From Gordonia polyisoprenivorans NBRC 16320 = JCM 10675 (GTDB taxonomy: Bacteria > Actinomycetota > Actinomycetes > Mycobacteriales > Mycobacteriaceae): 64,000 nucleotides of DNA. Made by a program: the position numbers and the translations under genes. Positions 1 through 9,009 of the stretch are shown one piece after another (the stretch's first letter is position 1; each line of letters starts with the position of its first letter). The notes below the pieces were generated by a model that saw only the letters and a program-made list of their open reading frames with translations, searched no databases and was not told where the DNA came from. Location: NCBI RefSeq assembly GCF_000241325.1, contig NZ_BAEI01000009.1, positions 29,192 to 93,191 of the forward strand. Direction: 5' to 3'.

Positions 1-127
1 GTTCGATTCCTCGCGCGGGCACGGCCACGATCTCGCTCGCCATCGGGTCGGGCAGACCGGTGGCCAGGACGTCGGCGAGCGCGTCGGCCAGGACGTCGGT
101 GCGCTCGGCGCGGTGTAGTCGCAGCAT
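1..127 (-). CDS. recC: RecC (exodeoxyribonuclease V gamma chain), N-terminal fragment cut by window edge
   Basis: Reading leftward from an ATG at 127, the frame stays open to the window edge and gives about 42 residues beginning MLRLHRAERTDVLADAL and ending in an ARGIE segment. Actinobacterial RecC proteins start in this way, with an HRAERTD opening and a later V.ARGVERWL segment. RecC is the inactive-helicase subunit of RecBCD, which recognises Chi and processes double-strand breaks. Only the first few percent of the gene is visible, so intactness cannot be judged. The downstream thioesterase lies just upstream of this gene on the same strand and may share its transcript. Confidence 0.78.
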   Translation of the reverse strand, partial: MLRLHRAERTDVLADALADVLATGLPDPMASEIVAVPARGIE

Positions 128-142
128 GTCGCCTCGCTCCGG

Positions 143-649
143 TCAGTCCCTCGGCCGCAGCTCCGGGAGTTGCGCCCGGTGGGACTCGAGGATCTGCCGG
201 GCCGACGGCGGGATCGGAGTCGGCCGACCGGTCGCCGGGTCGATGACGACCATGGTGGTACGGGCGAGGGCACACAGGGTGCCGTCGGCGGCCGACAGCG
301 TGGCGCCGATCGTGTAGGAACTCGTGCCCAGGCGCGTGATCGCCAACCGCATGACGACGGGATCGAGGGTGTAGTCCAGCGTTGCCCGGAACTCCACGTC
401 CTGACGCACCACCAGGATCGGAAGTCGTTCGGCCCCACCCGGGAACCATCGGGAAAACGCGCGCACCCGGCCTTCCTCGAACAGCCGCGCAAATTGTACG
501 TTGTTGATGTGGGCGTTGATATCCATGTCGCCCCAACGCAATTGGAGCTCGACCTCCGCGGGCGCGTGCGGCGGCGGCACCTCGGCGTCGGGTGTCGGTG
601 TCGTCGGCTGGGTGTCGGGGTCCACGAGGGGGAGCCTAGCGCCACGCAC
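143..649 (-). CDS. Acyl-CoA thioesterase, 4HBT hotdog family
   Basis: A 168-residue protein with a single hotdog domain starting near residue 32. The segment RWGDMDINAHINNVQFARLF is the signature of YbgC/FcbC-type thioesterases: the Asp-X-(N/D)-X-H-X-NN pattern holds the catalytic acid and the residues that bind the thioester. It probably hydrolyses short or medium acyl-CoA in the cytoplasm; the substrate cannot be told from sequence. The first 30 residues are proline/threonine-rich and may not be translated, since a GTG at codon 9 is an alternative start. It lies 15 bases upstream of recC on the same strand, a spacing compatible with co-transcription. Confidence 0.85.
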   Translation of the reverse strand: MRGARLPLVDPDTQPTTPTPDAEVPPPHAPAEVELQLRWGDMDINAHINNVQFARLFEEGRVRAFSRWFPGGAERLPILVVRQDVEFRATLDYTLDPVVMRLAITRLGTSSYTIGATLSAADGTLCALARTTMVVIDPATGRPTPIPPSARQILESHRAQLPELRPRD

Positions 650-779
650 CGACGGTCACGCGCGGCGACCCGCGCCGGGACACGCCCACAAATGGCGGCA
701 TGTGTCCGGCGTAGTCCGTACACTCATCTCCCGAGTGGGCCGAGCCGGACGTTGCAGGAGTATCCCGGCGCATGCGGAC

Positions 780-1376
780 ATGAGGGGCATTGGGGGCCGG
801 GTGATCGTGCAGACGTCGCGGATGTTGTTGCGGCCGGTCGAACGCTGCGACGTCGACGATCTCGTGCGCCTCGACAGCGATCCGCACGTGATGCACTTTG
901 TCAGCGGCGGCATCGCCACACCCCGCAGTCTCGTCGAGGAGTGGGTCGTGCCCCGCGCGCAGACCGAATTACGCACCGGCCGCGGCGGCCTGTGGACGGT
1001 GATCGATCGGCGTTACGGGGTGTTCCTCGGCTGGGTGTCGTTACGGGCGCCGCGGCACTCCAGCCGCCCGGAGCTGGAACTGACCTATCGGTTGCGGCGC
1101 GAGTACTGGGGCCGGGGCTTGGCCACCGAGGCCGCGCGGATCGTCACCGACCTCGCGTTCACCGACCTCGACGCGCAGCGGGTGTTCGCCAGCGCCACCT
1201 CCACGCACGCGGCGTCGCGTCGTGTCATGGAGAAGCTGGGCATGCGGATCTGCGGCATTCACGTCGGCGACGAGAACGCGCCGGGCGGATTCGGCGAGGT
1301 CGAATACGACCTGCTCCGTGAGGACTGGCAACGACGTCACGAGGGTTGGGGCGCCTCGACCGATCTGACCGCCTGA
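780..1376 (+). CDS. GNAT family N-acetyltransferase (RimJ/RimL type)
   Basis: About 198 residues with the GNAT fold. The N-terminal strand reads RMLLRPVERCDVDDLVRLDSDPHVM, seen in pieces as in RimJ/RimL acetyltransferases. The acetyl-CoA pyrophosphate loop is YWGRGLATEAAR and is followed by the typical helix. The C-terminal half has ASATSTHAASRRVMEKLGM, the normal SRRVxEKxG motif. Members acetylate ribosomal-protein N-termini, antibiotics or small amines; the substrate here is unknown. The frame is open further upstream, but similarity begins close to the ATG at 780. A GTG near 801 is an alternative start. Confidence 0.8.
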   Translation: MRGIGGRVIVQTSRMLLRPVERCDVDDLVRLDSDPHVMHFVSGGIATPRSLVEEWVVPRAQTELRTGRGGLWTVIDRRYGVFLGWVSLRAPRHSSRPELELTYRLRREYWGRGLATEAARIVTDLAFTDLDAQRVFASATSTHAASRRVMEKLGMRICGIHVGDENAPGGFGEVEYDLLREDWQRRHEGWGASTDLTA

Positions 1377-1576
1377 TTCGGCGTTCACCGCGACGAGGAC
1401 CATAATGTCCTGACATGGATGCCTCACCGCGACCGATCGGGCGGCGAGGACTACCGTGAAGAGGCGTGCGGCGTGACCGCGTCCGCACCCAGACCGTATC
1501 CACGGCCCGACACAATCGAGCATGCATGCCCACCAGCGGGTATGTCGACCACGATCGATGAGGAGACGTTCTTCCG

Positions 1577-3073
1577 ATGAGCAGCCCCACCCCGACTTCG
1601 GCACGCCCTCACGTCGTCATCATCGGCTCCGGCTTCGGTGGTCTCTTCGCCGCCCAACGGCTCGCGAAGGCCGATGTGGACGTCACGCTCATCGGCAAGA
1701 CCACCCACCACCTGTTCCAGCCGATGCTCTACCAGGTGGCCACCGGCATCGTCGCCGAGGGCGAGATCGCCCCGGCCACCCGCGTGGTACTGCGCAAGCA
1801 ACGCAACGTCACCGTGCTGATGGGCGATGTGTTCCAGATCGACCTGACCGCCAAGACGGTGACCTCCCGGTTGCTCGAGCGCATCACGGTGACGCCCTAC
1901 GACAAGCTCATCATCGCCGCGGGCGCCGACCAGTCGTACTTCGGCAATGACCATTTCGCCGAGTACGCGCCGGGTATGAAGACCATCGACCACGCCCTCG
2001 AGTTGCGCGGGCGCATCCTCGGCGCGTTCGAGCAGGCCGAGCTGTCCGACGACCCTGCCGAGCGCGCCAAGCTGTTGACCTTCGTGGTCGTCGGCGCCGG
2101 CCCCACCGGGGTCGAGCTGGCCGGTCAGATCGCGGAGATGAGCGACAAGACCCTCAAGGGAGCCTTCCGCAACATCGACCCCACCGAAGCCCGGGTGATC
2201 CTGCTCGACGCGGCTCCCGCGGTGTTGCCACCGTTCGGCGAGAAGCTCGGTCGCAAGGCCGCCGCGCGCCTGGAGAAGATGGGTGTGGAGATCCAACTCG
2301 GTGCGATGGTCGTCGACCTCGACTACGACGGCCTCGTGGTCAAGGAGAAGGACGGCAGCACCCGACGGATCGAATCGCAGTGCAAGGTGTGGTCGGCGGG
2401 CGTGCAGGCCAGCCCGCTCGGCAAGCAACTCGCCGAGCAGTCGGGTGTCGAACTCGACCGGGCGGGGCGCGTGAAGGTGCTGCCCGATCTGACCATCCCC
2501 GATCACCCAGAGGTCTTCGTCGTCGGCGACATGATGGCCGTCGACGGCGTGCCGGGCGTGGCGCAGGGCGCGATCCAGGGCGGCCGCTACGCCGCCGATG
2601 CGATCAAGGCCGAGCAGAAGGGTCAGACGCCGGATCAGCGCAAGCCGTTCAGCTACTACGACAAGGGGTCGATGGCCACCATCTCGCGTTTCAGCGCGGT
2701 GATGCAGGTGCCGATCCCGGGTACCAAGAAGAAGTTCGAGACCGAGGGATACTTCGCCTGGCTCGGCTGGCTCGCGCTGCACCTGGTGTACCTCGTCGGT
2801 TTCCGCAACCGGCTGAACACGCTGATCAACTGGTTCTTCGCGTTCAGCACGCGCGGCCGCTCGCAGCTCGCGGTGACCGAACAGCAGGTGTACGCGCGCA
2901 CGGCCATCGGCGCGCTATCGGCACTGGAGAACAAGTCGGTGCCCGAGGTGGAGGCCGAGGCGGCCGGTGCCGACGACACCGCGGCGGCGACCGAATCCGC
3001 GAACAAGCCCACCAGCGACGCCGACGCCACCACGACCGAGGCCGACAAGGCCTCCGCGGCCGAGGCCAGCTAG
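1577..3073 (+). CDS. ndh: Type II NADH:quinone oxidoreductase
   Basis: A 498-residue FAD-dependent, non-proton-pumping NADH dehydrogenase that feeds electrons to menaquinone at the inner face of the membrane. The FAD-binding GSGFGG is at residues 17-22 and the NADH-binding GAGPTGVELAG near 170-180. A second FAD contact lies in VFVVGDMMAVDGVPG. The C-terminal WLGWLALHLVYLVGFRNRL region (about 393-420) is the amphipathic and hydrophobic membrane anchor typical of Ndh. The last 45 residues are an Ala/Glu/Thr-rich low-complexity tail of no known role. A GAGGAG ribosome site precedes the ATG. In M. tuberculosis ndh (Rv1854c) also sits next to the urease genes. Confidence 0.95.
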   Translation: MSSPTPTSARPHVVIIGSGFGGLFAAQRLAKADVDVTLIGKTTHHLFQPMLYQVATGIVAEGEIAPATRVVLRKQRNVTVLMGDVFQIDLTAKTVTSRLLERITVTPYDKLIIAAGADQSYFGNDHFAEYAPGMKTIDHALELRGRILGAFEQAELSDDPAERAKLLTFVVVGAGPTGVELAGQIAEMSDKTLKGAFRNIDPTEARVILLDAAPAVLPPFGEKLGRKAAARLEKMGVEIQLGAMVVDLDYDGLVVKEKDGSTRRIESQCKVWSAGVQASPLGKQLAEQSGVELDRAGRVKVLPDLTIPDHPEVFVVGDMMAVDGVPGVAQGAIQGGRYAADAIKAEQKGQTPDQRKPFSYYDKGSMATISRFSAVMQVPIPGTKKKFETEGYFAWLGWLALHLVYLVGFRNRLNTLINWFFAFSTRGRSQLAVTEQQVYARTAIGALSALENKSVPEVEAEAAGADDTAAATESANKPTSDADATTTEADKASAAEAS

Positions 3074-3092
3074 GGGCTGGGCTGAGCCCTAG
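3070..3092. terminator. Bidirectional hairpin between convergent ndh and ureD
   Basis: CTAGGGGCT at 3070-3078 pairs with AGCCCTAG at 3085-3092, giving eight pairs with one bulged G and a six-base loop. The hairpin contains the TAG stop codons of both convergent genes: ndh at 3071-3073 and ureD at 3089-3091 on the complement. There is no T-tract, as is common in actinobacterial terminators. Confidence 0.5.
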
Positions 3093-3799
3093 ATCTGCGC
3101 GAGAGCTGCCACATCGAGGGCGTCGCAGTGGGCTCGTGCCTGAGCGACCCCCCGACCCAGTGCGGTGGTGAGCGATGCATCGGCGACGAGGGCGAGCCGC
3201 GCCGCGAAATGGTCTGCGTCGACGTGGGCGGGGCTCGCGTCAGGGTACCGGAACACGCTGGTCAGTGCGTTGAAACCCGCTGTAGCACAAGCCGATCCGG
3301 CCCCCAACTCGAGTCCGTGACGCAGGATGGGACGCCGGTCGACGTCGACGTGGAGTCGTCCGCGCCATCGTCCGGCGTCGTCGCCGGGGTGATCGACGGC
3401 CGACCGGCCGATCTGGATGTGCTCGTGCAGATCGATCGTCGCGTCGGCGTCGGCGTGCACCTCGATCACCGAATCGTGGTGGGCTCCGCCGGCCACCACG
3501 GTGGGCTGCGGGTCGAGCCGCAGACGGGCGCCCGCGCCGACCTCGATACGCCATCGCGAGGTCGACTCCGCCCGATCCGCGGCGGGCAGGGCGATCATCG
3601 CGGCCACCGAACCGAGGTCGAGCGACGTCGCCTCCGCGAGATGCACGAGAACCTCGATGTGGTCGCCGCCCAGCGGGGTCGCCGCAGTCCCGATCAGGTG
3701 TGCACGCGACGTCCCGGTCCGGCGAACGGCCAGCCCGCCGGTGGCACGCACACGCGGCGAGCGACCGGCCTCGACGACGATCTCGACCTCGGTGCGCAT
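3089..3799 (-). CDS. ureD: Urease accessory protein UreD (UreH)
   Basis: A 236-residue urease maturation scaffold that binds apo-urease and recruits UreF and UreG for nickel insertion. The beta-rich sequence carries UreD-family segments: ARLRLDPQPTVVAGGAHHDS, the following acidic strand, and a C-terminal TTALGRGVAQARAHCDAL. It is short for the family, which usually runs 250-300 residues, as are the mycobacterial versions. It is the last gene of ureABCFGD. The ureG stop codon directly abuts its ATG, so translation is probably coupled. It converges on ndh, sharing the hairpin at its 3' end. Confidence 0.88.
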   Translation of the reverse strand: MRTEVEIVVEAGRSPRVRATGGLAVRRTGTSRAHLIGTAATPLGGDHIEVLVHLAEATSLDLGSVAAMIALPAADRAESTSRWRIEVGAGARLRLDPQPTVVAGGAHHDSVIEVHADADATIDLHEHIQIGRSAVDHPGDDAGRWRGRLHVDVDRRPILRHGLELGAGSACATAGFNALTSVFRYPDASPAHVDADHFAARLALVADASLTTALGRGVAQARAHCDALDVAALAQI

Positions 3800-4504
3800 C
3801 TACCGTCCGGCCGCCCCGCCACCCACCGGCGCGTCGGCTGCGAGATGACCACGCACCCAGGCCAGCACATCGGTGGCGGCGGGGTCGTCGGTGAGTGAGA
3901 TCATCGCGGTCGGGCGGCCCTCCCGGACCTTGGCGGCGTCGCGACGCATCACCTCCAGATCGGCACCGACCTGCGGCGCGAGGTCGGTCTTGTTGATGAC
4001 GAGCAGGTCCGACCAGGTCACCCCGGGGCCGCCCTTGCGGGGAACCTTGTCGCCGCCGGCGACGTCGATGACGAAGATCTGCACGTCGATCAGTCCGGTG
4101 GAGAAGGTGGCGGTGAGGTTGTCACCGCCGGACTCGACGAGGATCAGATCCAGCGGCGGATTGGCCGCGATCAGGTCGTCGATCGCGTCGAGGTTGGCGG
4201 TGATGTCGTCGCGGATCGCGGTGTGCGGGCAGCCACCGGTCTGCACGGCGGTGATCCGTTCGTCGGGCAGGACGGCGTTGCGGCGCAGGAAGTCGGCGTC
4301 CTCGGTGGTGTAGATGTCGTTGGTCAGCACGGCGACCGACAGTTCGTCGCGCAGTTGGCGGCACAGGGCCGCGACGAGTGCGGTCTTGCCGGAGCCGACG
4401 GGCCCGCCGATGCCGACGCGCAGCGCTTCTCCGGGCTCGCGATGGCGGCGTGGCCGGTCGTGGCCGTGATCGTGGGGTTCGCCGTCGATCAGGTGCGGGG
4501 GCAT
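3800..4504 (-). CDS. ureG: Urease accessory GTPase UreG
   Basis: A 234-residue SIMIBI-class GTPase that delivers nickel to urease in a UreD-UreF-UreG complex. The P-loop GPVGSGKT spans 34-41. The invariant metal-binding Cys-Pro-His sits at 92-94 within [12 protein letters not shown], and the guanine-specificity motif is NKTDL. The N-terminus has a short His/Asp stretch (HDHGHD, residues 11-16). Such His-rich leaders can hold nickel, which may matter because no ureE is present here. A GAGAGGA ribosome site lies just before the ATG. A 70-base gap separates it from ureF. Confidence 0.95.
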   Translation of the reverse strand: MPPHLIDGEPHDHGHDRPRRHREPGEALRVGIGGPVGSGKTALVAALCRQLRDELSVAVLTNDIYTTEDADFLRRNAVLPDERITAVQTGGCPHTAIRDDITANLDAIDDLIAANPPLDLILVESGGDNLTATFSTGLIDVQIFVIDVAGGDKVPRKGGPGVTWSDLLVINKTDLAPQVGADLEVMRRDAAKVREGRPTAMISLTDDPAATDVLAWVRGHLAADAPVGGGAAGR

Positions 4505-4574
4505 GGATTCCTCTCGGGGGTCGGATCGTGATCGGGCTTGGTCTGCGGTCGGCTCGGCTCGTGGGCCGAGCGGG

Positions 4575-5234
4575 TCAACTCATGAACAGGGGCATGGGCC
4601 GGGTCTCGTGACGCTCGGCGAGGACGTCGAGAATCGGATCGGACAGATCCGCGAGTCCGGTCGCGGCCTGCGCGGCCACCGCTTCGCACTCGGCACCGAG
4701 GTCGGCGATCATCACCGCGACATCGGCCGGGTCGAGGGCCAGGAGCCGCTGCCCGGCCGTCGCCGTGCCGCTCACCGTCGTGTAGACGCACACGAGCGCG
4801 GTCTGCATGCCCGACAGGCCCGACGCCGCGCCGACCGAGCCGCTGATGACCGGCAGATGAGTGCTCGGCAGGTGCGCCGAGAAATCAGTCGCCGGGAACA
4901 TGCGGCGGGCCAGTCGGACCATGCCGCGGCCCTGAGCGAGAGACGCTTTGCGCGCGGCGGCCGACGGGGTGCGGGCATCGGTTTCGATCTGGGCGGCCCG
5001 AACGTCGAGGGTGCCCTCGGCCACCGCGGCGGCGATCGACGCCGCGACCAGGCCGCTGGTGGTGAGTCGTCGGTGCAGGAAGGCGGCGAGGTCGGCGACG
5101 CCGCGCACGAAGCCGTCGGTGATCGCCTGCTCGACACCACCGGAGTGGACGTGGCCGCCCACCGGCAGGCGCGAATCGGCCAGGGTCAGCATCATCGCCA
5201 ACGACGACGTGGCGGGCGCAGCGGGATCGGTCAC
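4575..5234 (-). CDS. ureF: Urease accessory protein UreF
   Basis: A 219-residue all-helical UreF, which couples UreG GTP hydrolysis to nickel delivery. Family features include the opening [21 protein letters not shown] (compare the ADSxLPxGxFxHSxGLE pattern), and [20 protein letters not shown] in the second half. It starts at a GTG six bases after the ureC stop and is therefore likely coupled to it. The final residues are the Arg-Pro-Met-Pro-Leu-Phe-Met-Ser end common in actinobacterial UreF. Confidence 0.9.
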   Translation of the reverse strand: MTDPAAPATSSLAMMLTLADSRLPVGGHVHSGGVEQAITDGFVRGVADLAAFLHRRLTTSGLVAASIAAAVAEGTLDVRAAQIETDARTPSAAARKASLAQGRGMVRLARRMFPATDFSAHLPSTHLPVISGSVGAASGLSGMQTALVCVYTTVSGTATAGQRLLALDPADVAVMIADLGAECEAVAAQAATGLADLSDPILDVLAERHETRPMPLFMS

Positions 5235-5240
5235 GGCGGC

Positions 5241-6959
5241 TCAGAACAGGAAATACCGTTGTGCCATCGGCAGTTCGGGCACCGGCTCGGCATCCCACAC
5301 CGCCCCGTCGATGCGCACGGTGAAGGTGTCGGGGTCGACCTCGATGGTCGGCGTCGCGGCATTGCGCGGCATGTCGGCCTTGCCGAGGGCGCGGGTGTTC
5401 TTCACCGGTACCAGCCGGCGACGGATGCCGATGCGATCGGCCAGATCCTCGTCGCAGCCCGGCGCGACGAAGCTCAGCGAGGTGTCGGCGGCGGTCGGTG
5501 CTTCGGCACCGAACATGGGTCGGGGCAGGACCGGCTGCGGGGTCGGGATGGAGGCGTTGGCATCTCCCATCTGCGCCCAGGCGATCGCGCCACCCTTGAT
5601 CACCAGGTCCGGCTTCACACCGAAGAACGCCGGATCCCACAGCACGAGGTCGGCGAGCTTGCCGATCTCGACCGAACCGATTTCGTCGTCGAAACCGTGG
5701 GCGACCGCCGGACAGATCGTGTACTTGGCGATGTAGCGCTGTGCGCGGTTGTTGTCGGCGCGGCTGTCACCCTCGAGCGCCCCACGTTTGCGCTTCATCA
5801 CGTGCGCGGTCTGCCACGTCCGCAACACCACCTCGCCGATACGACCCATCGCCTGCGCGTCCGACCCGATCATCGAGATCGCACCCAGGTCGTGCAGCAG
5901 ATCCTCGGCAGCGATGGTCGACGGCCGGATGCGGCTCTCGGCGAACGCGAGATCCTCGGGCACGGTGGGATTGAGGTGATGGCAGACCATCAGCATGTCG
6001 AGGTGTTCGTCGAGGGTGTTGACGGTGTGCGGGCGGGTCGGATTCGTCGAACTCGGCAGCACGTTGGCCGCCGCGGCAACGGTGATGATGTCGGGTGCGT
6101 GCCCGCCGCCTGCACCCTCGGTGTGATAGGCGTGGATGCTGCGTCCGGCGATGGCACCCAGGGTCGATTCGACGAAGCCGGCCTCGTTGAGCGTGTCGGA
6201 GTGCAGCGCCACCTGCACCCCGGTCTCGTCGGCCACGCGCAGGCAGGCGTCGATCGCGGCCGGTGTACTCCCCCAGTCCTCGTGGAGCTTGAATCCCGAT
6301 GCGCCGGCCCGGATCTGCTCGCGCATGGCCTCGGCGCTGACGGTGTTGCCCTTGCCCAGCAGGGCGATGTTCATGGGCCAGTGATCGGTGGCGGCGAGCA
6401 TCGACGCCAGATGCCACGCGCCGGGCGTGACGGTGGTGGCCTTGGAGCCCTCCGCGGGTCCGGTGCCGCCGCCGATCAGCGTGGTGATGCCGTTGCCGAG
6501 CGCCTCGTCCATGATCTGCGGGCAGATGAAGTGGACATGGCAGTCGATACCGCCGGCCGTCAGGATCTTGCCGTTGCCCGCGATGATCTCCGTCGACGCC
6601 CCGATCACCAGGTCGGGATGCACCCCGTCCATCGTGTCGGGATTTCCGGCCTTACCCAGGGCTACGATGCGGCCGTCGCGGATTCCGATGTCGGCCTTGA
6701 TGATTCCCCAGTGGTCGAGCACGACCACGCCGGTGATGACGGTGTCGGGCGCGCCATCGGCGCGGGTGGCGCGACTCTGCCCCATCGATTCCCGGATGAC
6801 CTTGCCGCCACCGAACACCGCTTCGTCGCCGGCCAGACCCGGTCCGCCGCAACGGTCCTCGGTGACCTCGATGAGCAGATCGGTGTCGGCGAGACGAATC
6901 CGATCACCGGTGGTGGGGCCGAACAGTTGCGCGTAGCGGTCACGTCCGAGGATCGCCAT
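5241..6959 (-). CDS. ureC: Urease alpha (catalytic) subunit
   Basis: A 572-residue catalytic subunit converting urea to ammonia and carbamate in the cytoplasm. All active-site residues are present at a constant offset of seven from the Klebsiella numbering: nickel ligands H141 and H143, carbamylated K224 in [10 protein letters not shown]226, H253, H279, the flap Cys-His pair C326-H327 in MVCHHLN, and D367 in MIGSDAQ. The enzyme should therefore be active once loaded with nickel. The start is the ATG at 6959 ([20 protein letters not shown]), which follows the ureB stop by one base. The frame extends further upstream only because it overlaps ureB. Confidence 0.97.
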   Translation of the reverse strand: MAILGRDRYAQLFGPTTGDRIRLADTDLLIEVTEDRCGGPGLAGDEAVFGGGKVIRESMGQSRATRADGAPDTVITGVVVLDHWGIIKADIGIRDGRIVALGKAGNPDTMDGVHPDLVIGASTEIIAGNGKILTAGGIDCHVHFICPQIMDEALGNGITTLIGGGTGPAEGSKATTVTPGAWHLASMLAATDHWPMNIALLGKGNTVSAEAMREQIRAGASGFKLHEDWGSTPAAIDACLRVADETGVQVALHSDTLNEAGFVESTLGAIAGRSIHAYHTEGAGGGHAPDIITVAAAANVLPSSTNPTRPHTVNTLDEHLDMLMVCHHLNPTVPEDLAFAESRIRPSTIAAEDLLHDLGAISMIGSDAQAMGRIGEVVLRTWQTAHVMKRKRGALEGDSRADNNRAQRYIAKYTICPAVAHGFDDEIGSVEIGKLADLVLWDPAFFGVKPDLVIKGGAIAWAQMGDANASIPTPQPVLPRPMFGAEAPTAADTSLSFVAPGCDEDLADRIGIRRRLVPVKNTRALGKADMPRNAATPTIEVDPDTFTVRIDGAVWDAEPVPELPMAQRYFLF

Positions 6960-6960
6960 C

Positions 6961-7290
6961 TCAGTCCACCTTCCCGGGCGCATCCAGCGAGATCCCGTGC
7001 ACCTCACGGGTTCCGCCGAGCGGGACCAGTGTCACCGTCATCTCGATCCCCGGTTCGAAGCGCACCGCGGTACCGGCGGGGATGTCGAGGCGTCGCCCCC
7101 GCGCCTGATCGCGATCGACGTCGAGCGCCGGATTGGCCTGCGGGAAGTGGACATGACTGCCGACCTGGACCGGGCGATCACCGGTGTTGGTGACGGTCAG
7201 GGTGATCGCCGAGGCTCCCGCGTTGAGTTCGATGTCGCCGTCGGCGGTGATCACCTCACCGGGCACGATCGTCGATTTCTGCTGCGCCAC
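6961..7290 (-). CDS. ureB: Urease beta subunit
   Basis: A 109-residue structural subunit of the (alpha-beta-gamma)3 urease. It begins [18 protein letters not shown] after a short lead, and contains [20 protein letters not shown], a highly conserved UreB block. It starts at GTG 7290 behind a GGGAG site, 17 bases after ureA, and stops one base before ureC. UreA, UreB and UreC are separate chains here, as in most actinobacteria and enterobacteria, rather than the fused forms of Helicobacter. Confidence 0.95.
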   Translation of the reverse strand: MAQQKSTIVPGEVITADGDIELNAGASAITLTVTNTGDRPVQVGSHVHFPQANPALDVDRDQARGRRLDIPAGTAVRFEPGIEMTVTLVPLGGTREVHGISLDAPGKVD

Positions 7291-7307
7291 TGGATAACTC
7301 CCCTACC

Positions 7308-7610
7308 TCAGCCGATCGGGTGATGCACGGTGACCAACTTGGTGCCGTCCGGGAAAGTCGCCTCGACCTGCACGTCGTGCAGCATCTCCGGTATCCCGTC
7401 CATCACGTCGCCGCGGGTGAGAACCTCGCGGCCACTGGCCATGAGTTCGGCGACGGTACGGCCATCTCGCGCGCCTTCGAGGACGTGATCGGTGATGACG
7501 GCGACCGCCTCCGGATGGTTGAGCTTGAGTCCGCGACCCTGCCTGCGGCGGGCCAGCTCGGCGGCGTAGGAGATGAGCAGACGTTCCTGCTCATGCGGCG
7601 ACAGTCGCAC
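7308..7610 (-). CDS. ureA: Urease gamma subunit
   Basis: A 100-residue gamma subunit matching the family length. Conserved blocks include the opening [40 protein letters not shown] and the ending [19 protein letters not shown]. The start is GTG 7610 with an AAGGA ribosome site upstream. It is the first ure gene. The DUF6986 gene ends 142 bases upstream on the same strand, and I saw no clear terminator between them, so a joint transcript is possible. Confidence 0.95.
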   Translation of the reverse strand: MRLSPHEQERLLISYAAELARRRQGRGLKLNHPEAVAVITDHVLEGARDGRTVAELMASGREVLTRGDVMDGIPEMLHDVQVEATFPDGTKLVTVHHPIG

Positions 7611-7752
7611 CGATTCCGTCCTTCCCCGTGTCGGTACCTGCTGAATTCGACACCCTCGGGTCCGAATTCACCTCCGGGGCACCTGCGGTGCACTCCGGCT
7701 CCGTCATCCTGCCACTTCTCGGTGCGCTCGGCGCGGCGAGCGCACCGCGGCG

Positions 7753-9009
7753 TCAGCCGGACGTCAGGGCACCGCCGCCGGCCGACAATTCGTCGAGCCG
7801 CGCGGGTGTGCACAACGGCGCCGTCCGGGTCACCTCGTCGACGGTGAAGGCCGCAGCGGCCAGGCCGCGGCGGATCACCAGTGCCAGCGACATCGCGGTC
7901 GCCGGCTCGTCGACCACATCGCCGGAGCGCCGCTCGAAATAGGCCTGCAATCGGCTCGCGGCGGCCGGCATCGCCGACCGATAGAAGCCGACAACCCCCA
8001 GCCAGCGGGTCACGAGATGCCCCGGGTGCATGTCCCAGCCCTGATAGAAACCGCGTTCCAACGACCGCGTGACCAGCCGGTGATGGCGACGCACTGCCGC
8101 GTCGATCTGTTCGGGCTCCCCGGTGGGCATCACCTGGGTGGACCCATCGCTGATCCACACCCCGGTCTGCGCGGCGGCCACCTGCATGACGGCCTTGGCA
8201 TGGTCGGCGACGGGATGCTCGAGTGACTGCTGCGCCGAGACGATCCCGCACGCCGCGCTGTAGTCGTAGGTGCCGTAGTGAAGTCCCCAGATGCGCCGGC
8301 CACCGCGATGGATGGCCCGCGCCAGGGTGGCGCGCCCGTCGGGGCCGAGCACGGCCTGCGGGATCTCGATCTGCAGCTCCACCCGCACGGCGGCCTCGGT
8401 GAGTCCGTGCGCGCGCTCGAACTCCTCGCAGAGGACCGTGATCGCGTCGACCTGCCGGACGTCGCGCAGTTTGGGCACGGTGACGACGAAACCCGGGGGC
8501 ACTCCCCCCGCCCCATCGAGAACGAGTTCGAGAGTGCGGATGCCGCGGGCCCGTTCGTGCGCACCGAGGCCCTTGGCCCGCACACCCGCCGACCGCGGGG
8601 CGTGCGGACGATCGGCGACCCAGCGGGCCAGGGTCTGCCCGGCGCGACGGGCGTCGGCGTCCTCGCGCTCGTCACCGCGCCAGCCGTAGCCGTCCTCGAG
8701 GTCGATGCGCAGATCCTCTATCGGATTGGTCGCCAATCGGGTCCGCACGATCTCGCGCACCTCATCACCGGCGAGCTCGGCCACCGCCGACGCGCTCGAC
8801 TCCAGCTCGAGCGCGGCCGCTCCCCACCGGCGCGGGGTGTCGACGTCGACGTCGGCGGCGCTGACGTACACGGTGTGCACCGGTTGGGGTTCCGCACGAT
8901 CCCCGGGAAACCACCGACCGAGATCGGCGTCCACCGGTGCCAGCAACTCCTCGATCCGCGCACGGGCCTCGTCGGTGATGCCGCGCTCTCCGGCCGTGCC
9001 GTCGGTCAT
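7753..9009 (-). CDS. DUF6986 protein, HpcH/HpaI aldolase - CitE superfamily
   Basis: A 418-residue protein in the CitE/HpcH aldolase superfamily, often mislabelled phosphoenolpyruvate kinase. The visible motifs fit a Mg-dependent TIM barrel: RIDLEDGYGW (compare DLEDAV in CitE), VELQIEIPQAVLGPDGR with the metal-binding Glu, GLHYGTYDYSAACGI, and GFYQGWDMHPGHL with the His-Pro near the C-terminus. Relatives cleave or form malyl-CoA or citramalyl-CoA type compounds; the substrate of this subfamily is not settled. The ATG at 9009 overlaps the stop of the PaaI thioesterase (ATGA), implying coupled translation, and urease follows on the same strand. Confidence 0.8.
   Translation of the reverse strand: MTDGTAGERGITDEARARIEELLAPVDADLGRWFPGDRAEPQPVHTVYVSAADVDVDTPRRWGAAALELESSASAVAELAGDEVREIVRTRLATNPIEDLRIDLEDGYGWRGDEREDADARRAGQTLARWVADRPHAPRSAGVRAKGLGAHERARGIRTLELVLDGAGGVPPGFVVTVPKLRDVRQVDAITVLCEEFERAHGLTEAAVRVELQIEIPQAVLGPDGRATLARAIHRGGRRIWGLHYGTYDYSAACGIVSAQQSLEHPVADHAKAVMQVAAAQTGVWISDGSTQVMPTGEPEQIDAAVRRHHRLVTRSLERGFYQGWDMHPGHLVTRWLGVVGFYRSAMPAAASRLQAYFERRSGDVVDEPATAMSLALVIRRGLAAAAFTVDEVTRTAPLCTPARLDELSAGGGALTSG

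Noticed and set aside
1..22. tRNA T-arm-like sequence at the very start of the window
   Set aside because: GTTCGATTCC resembles a T-loop, but it reads in frame as the RecC ARGIE segment and no acceptor stem or anticodon arm can be placed beside it.
4503..7193. 896-codon plus-strand open frame across the urease genes
   Set aside because: It is antisense to ureF and ureC, which carry full catalytic motifs. The frame is Gly/Arg/His-rich as expected of a GC-rich shadow.
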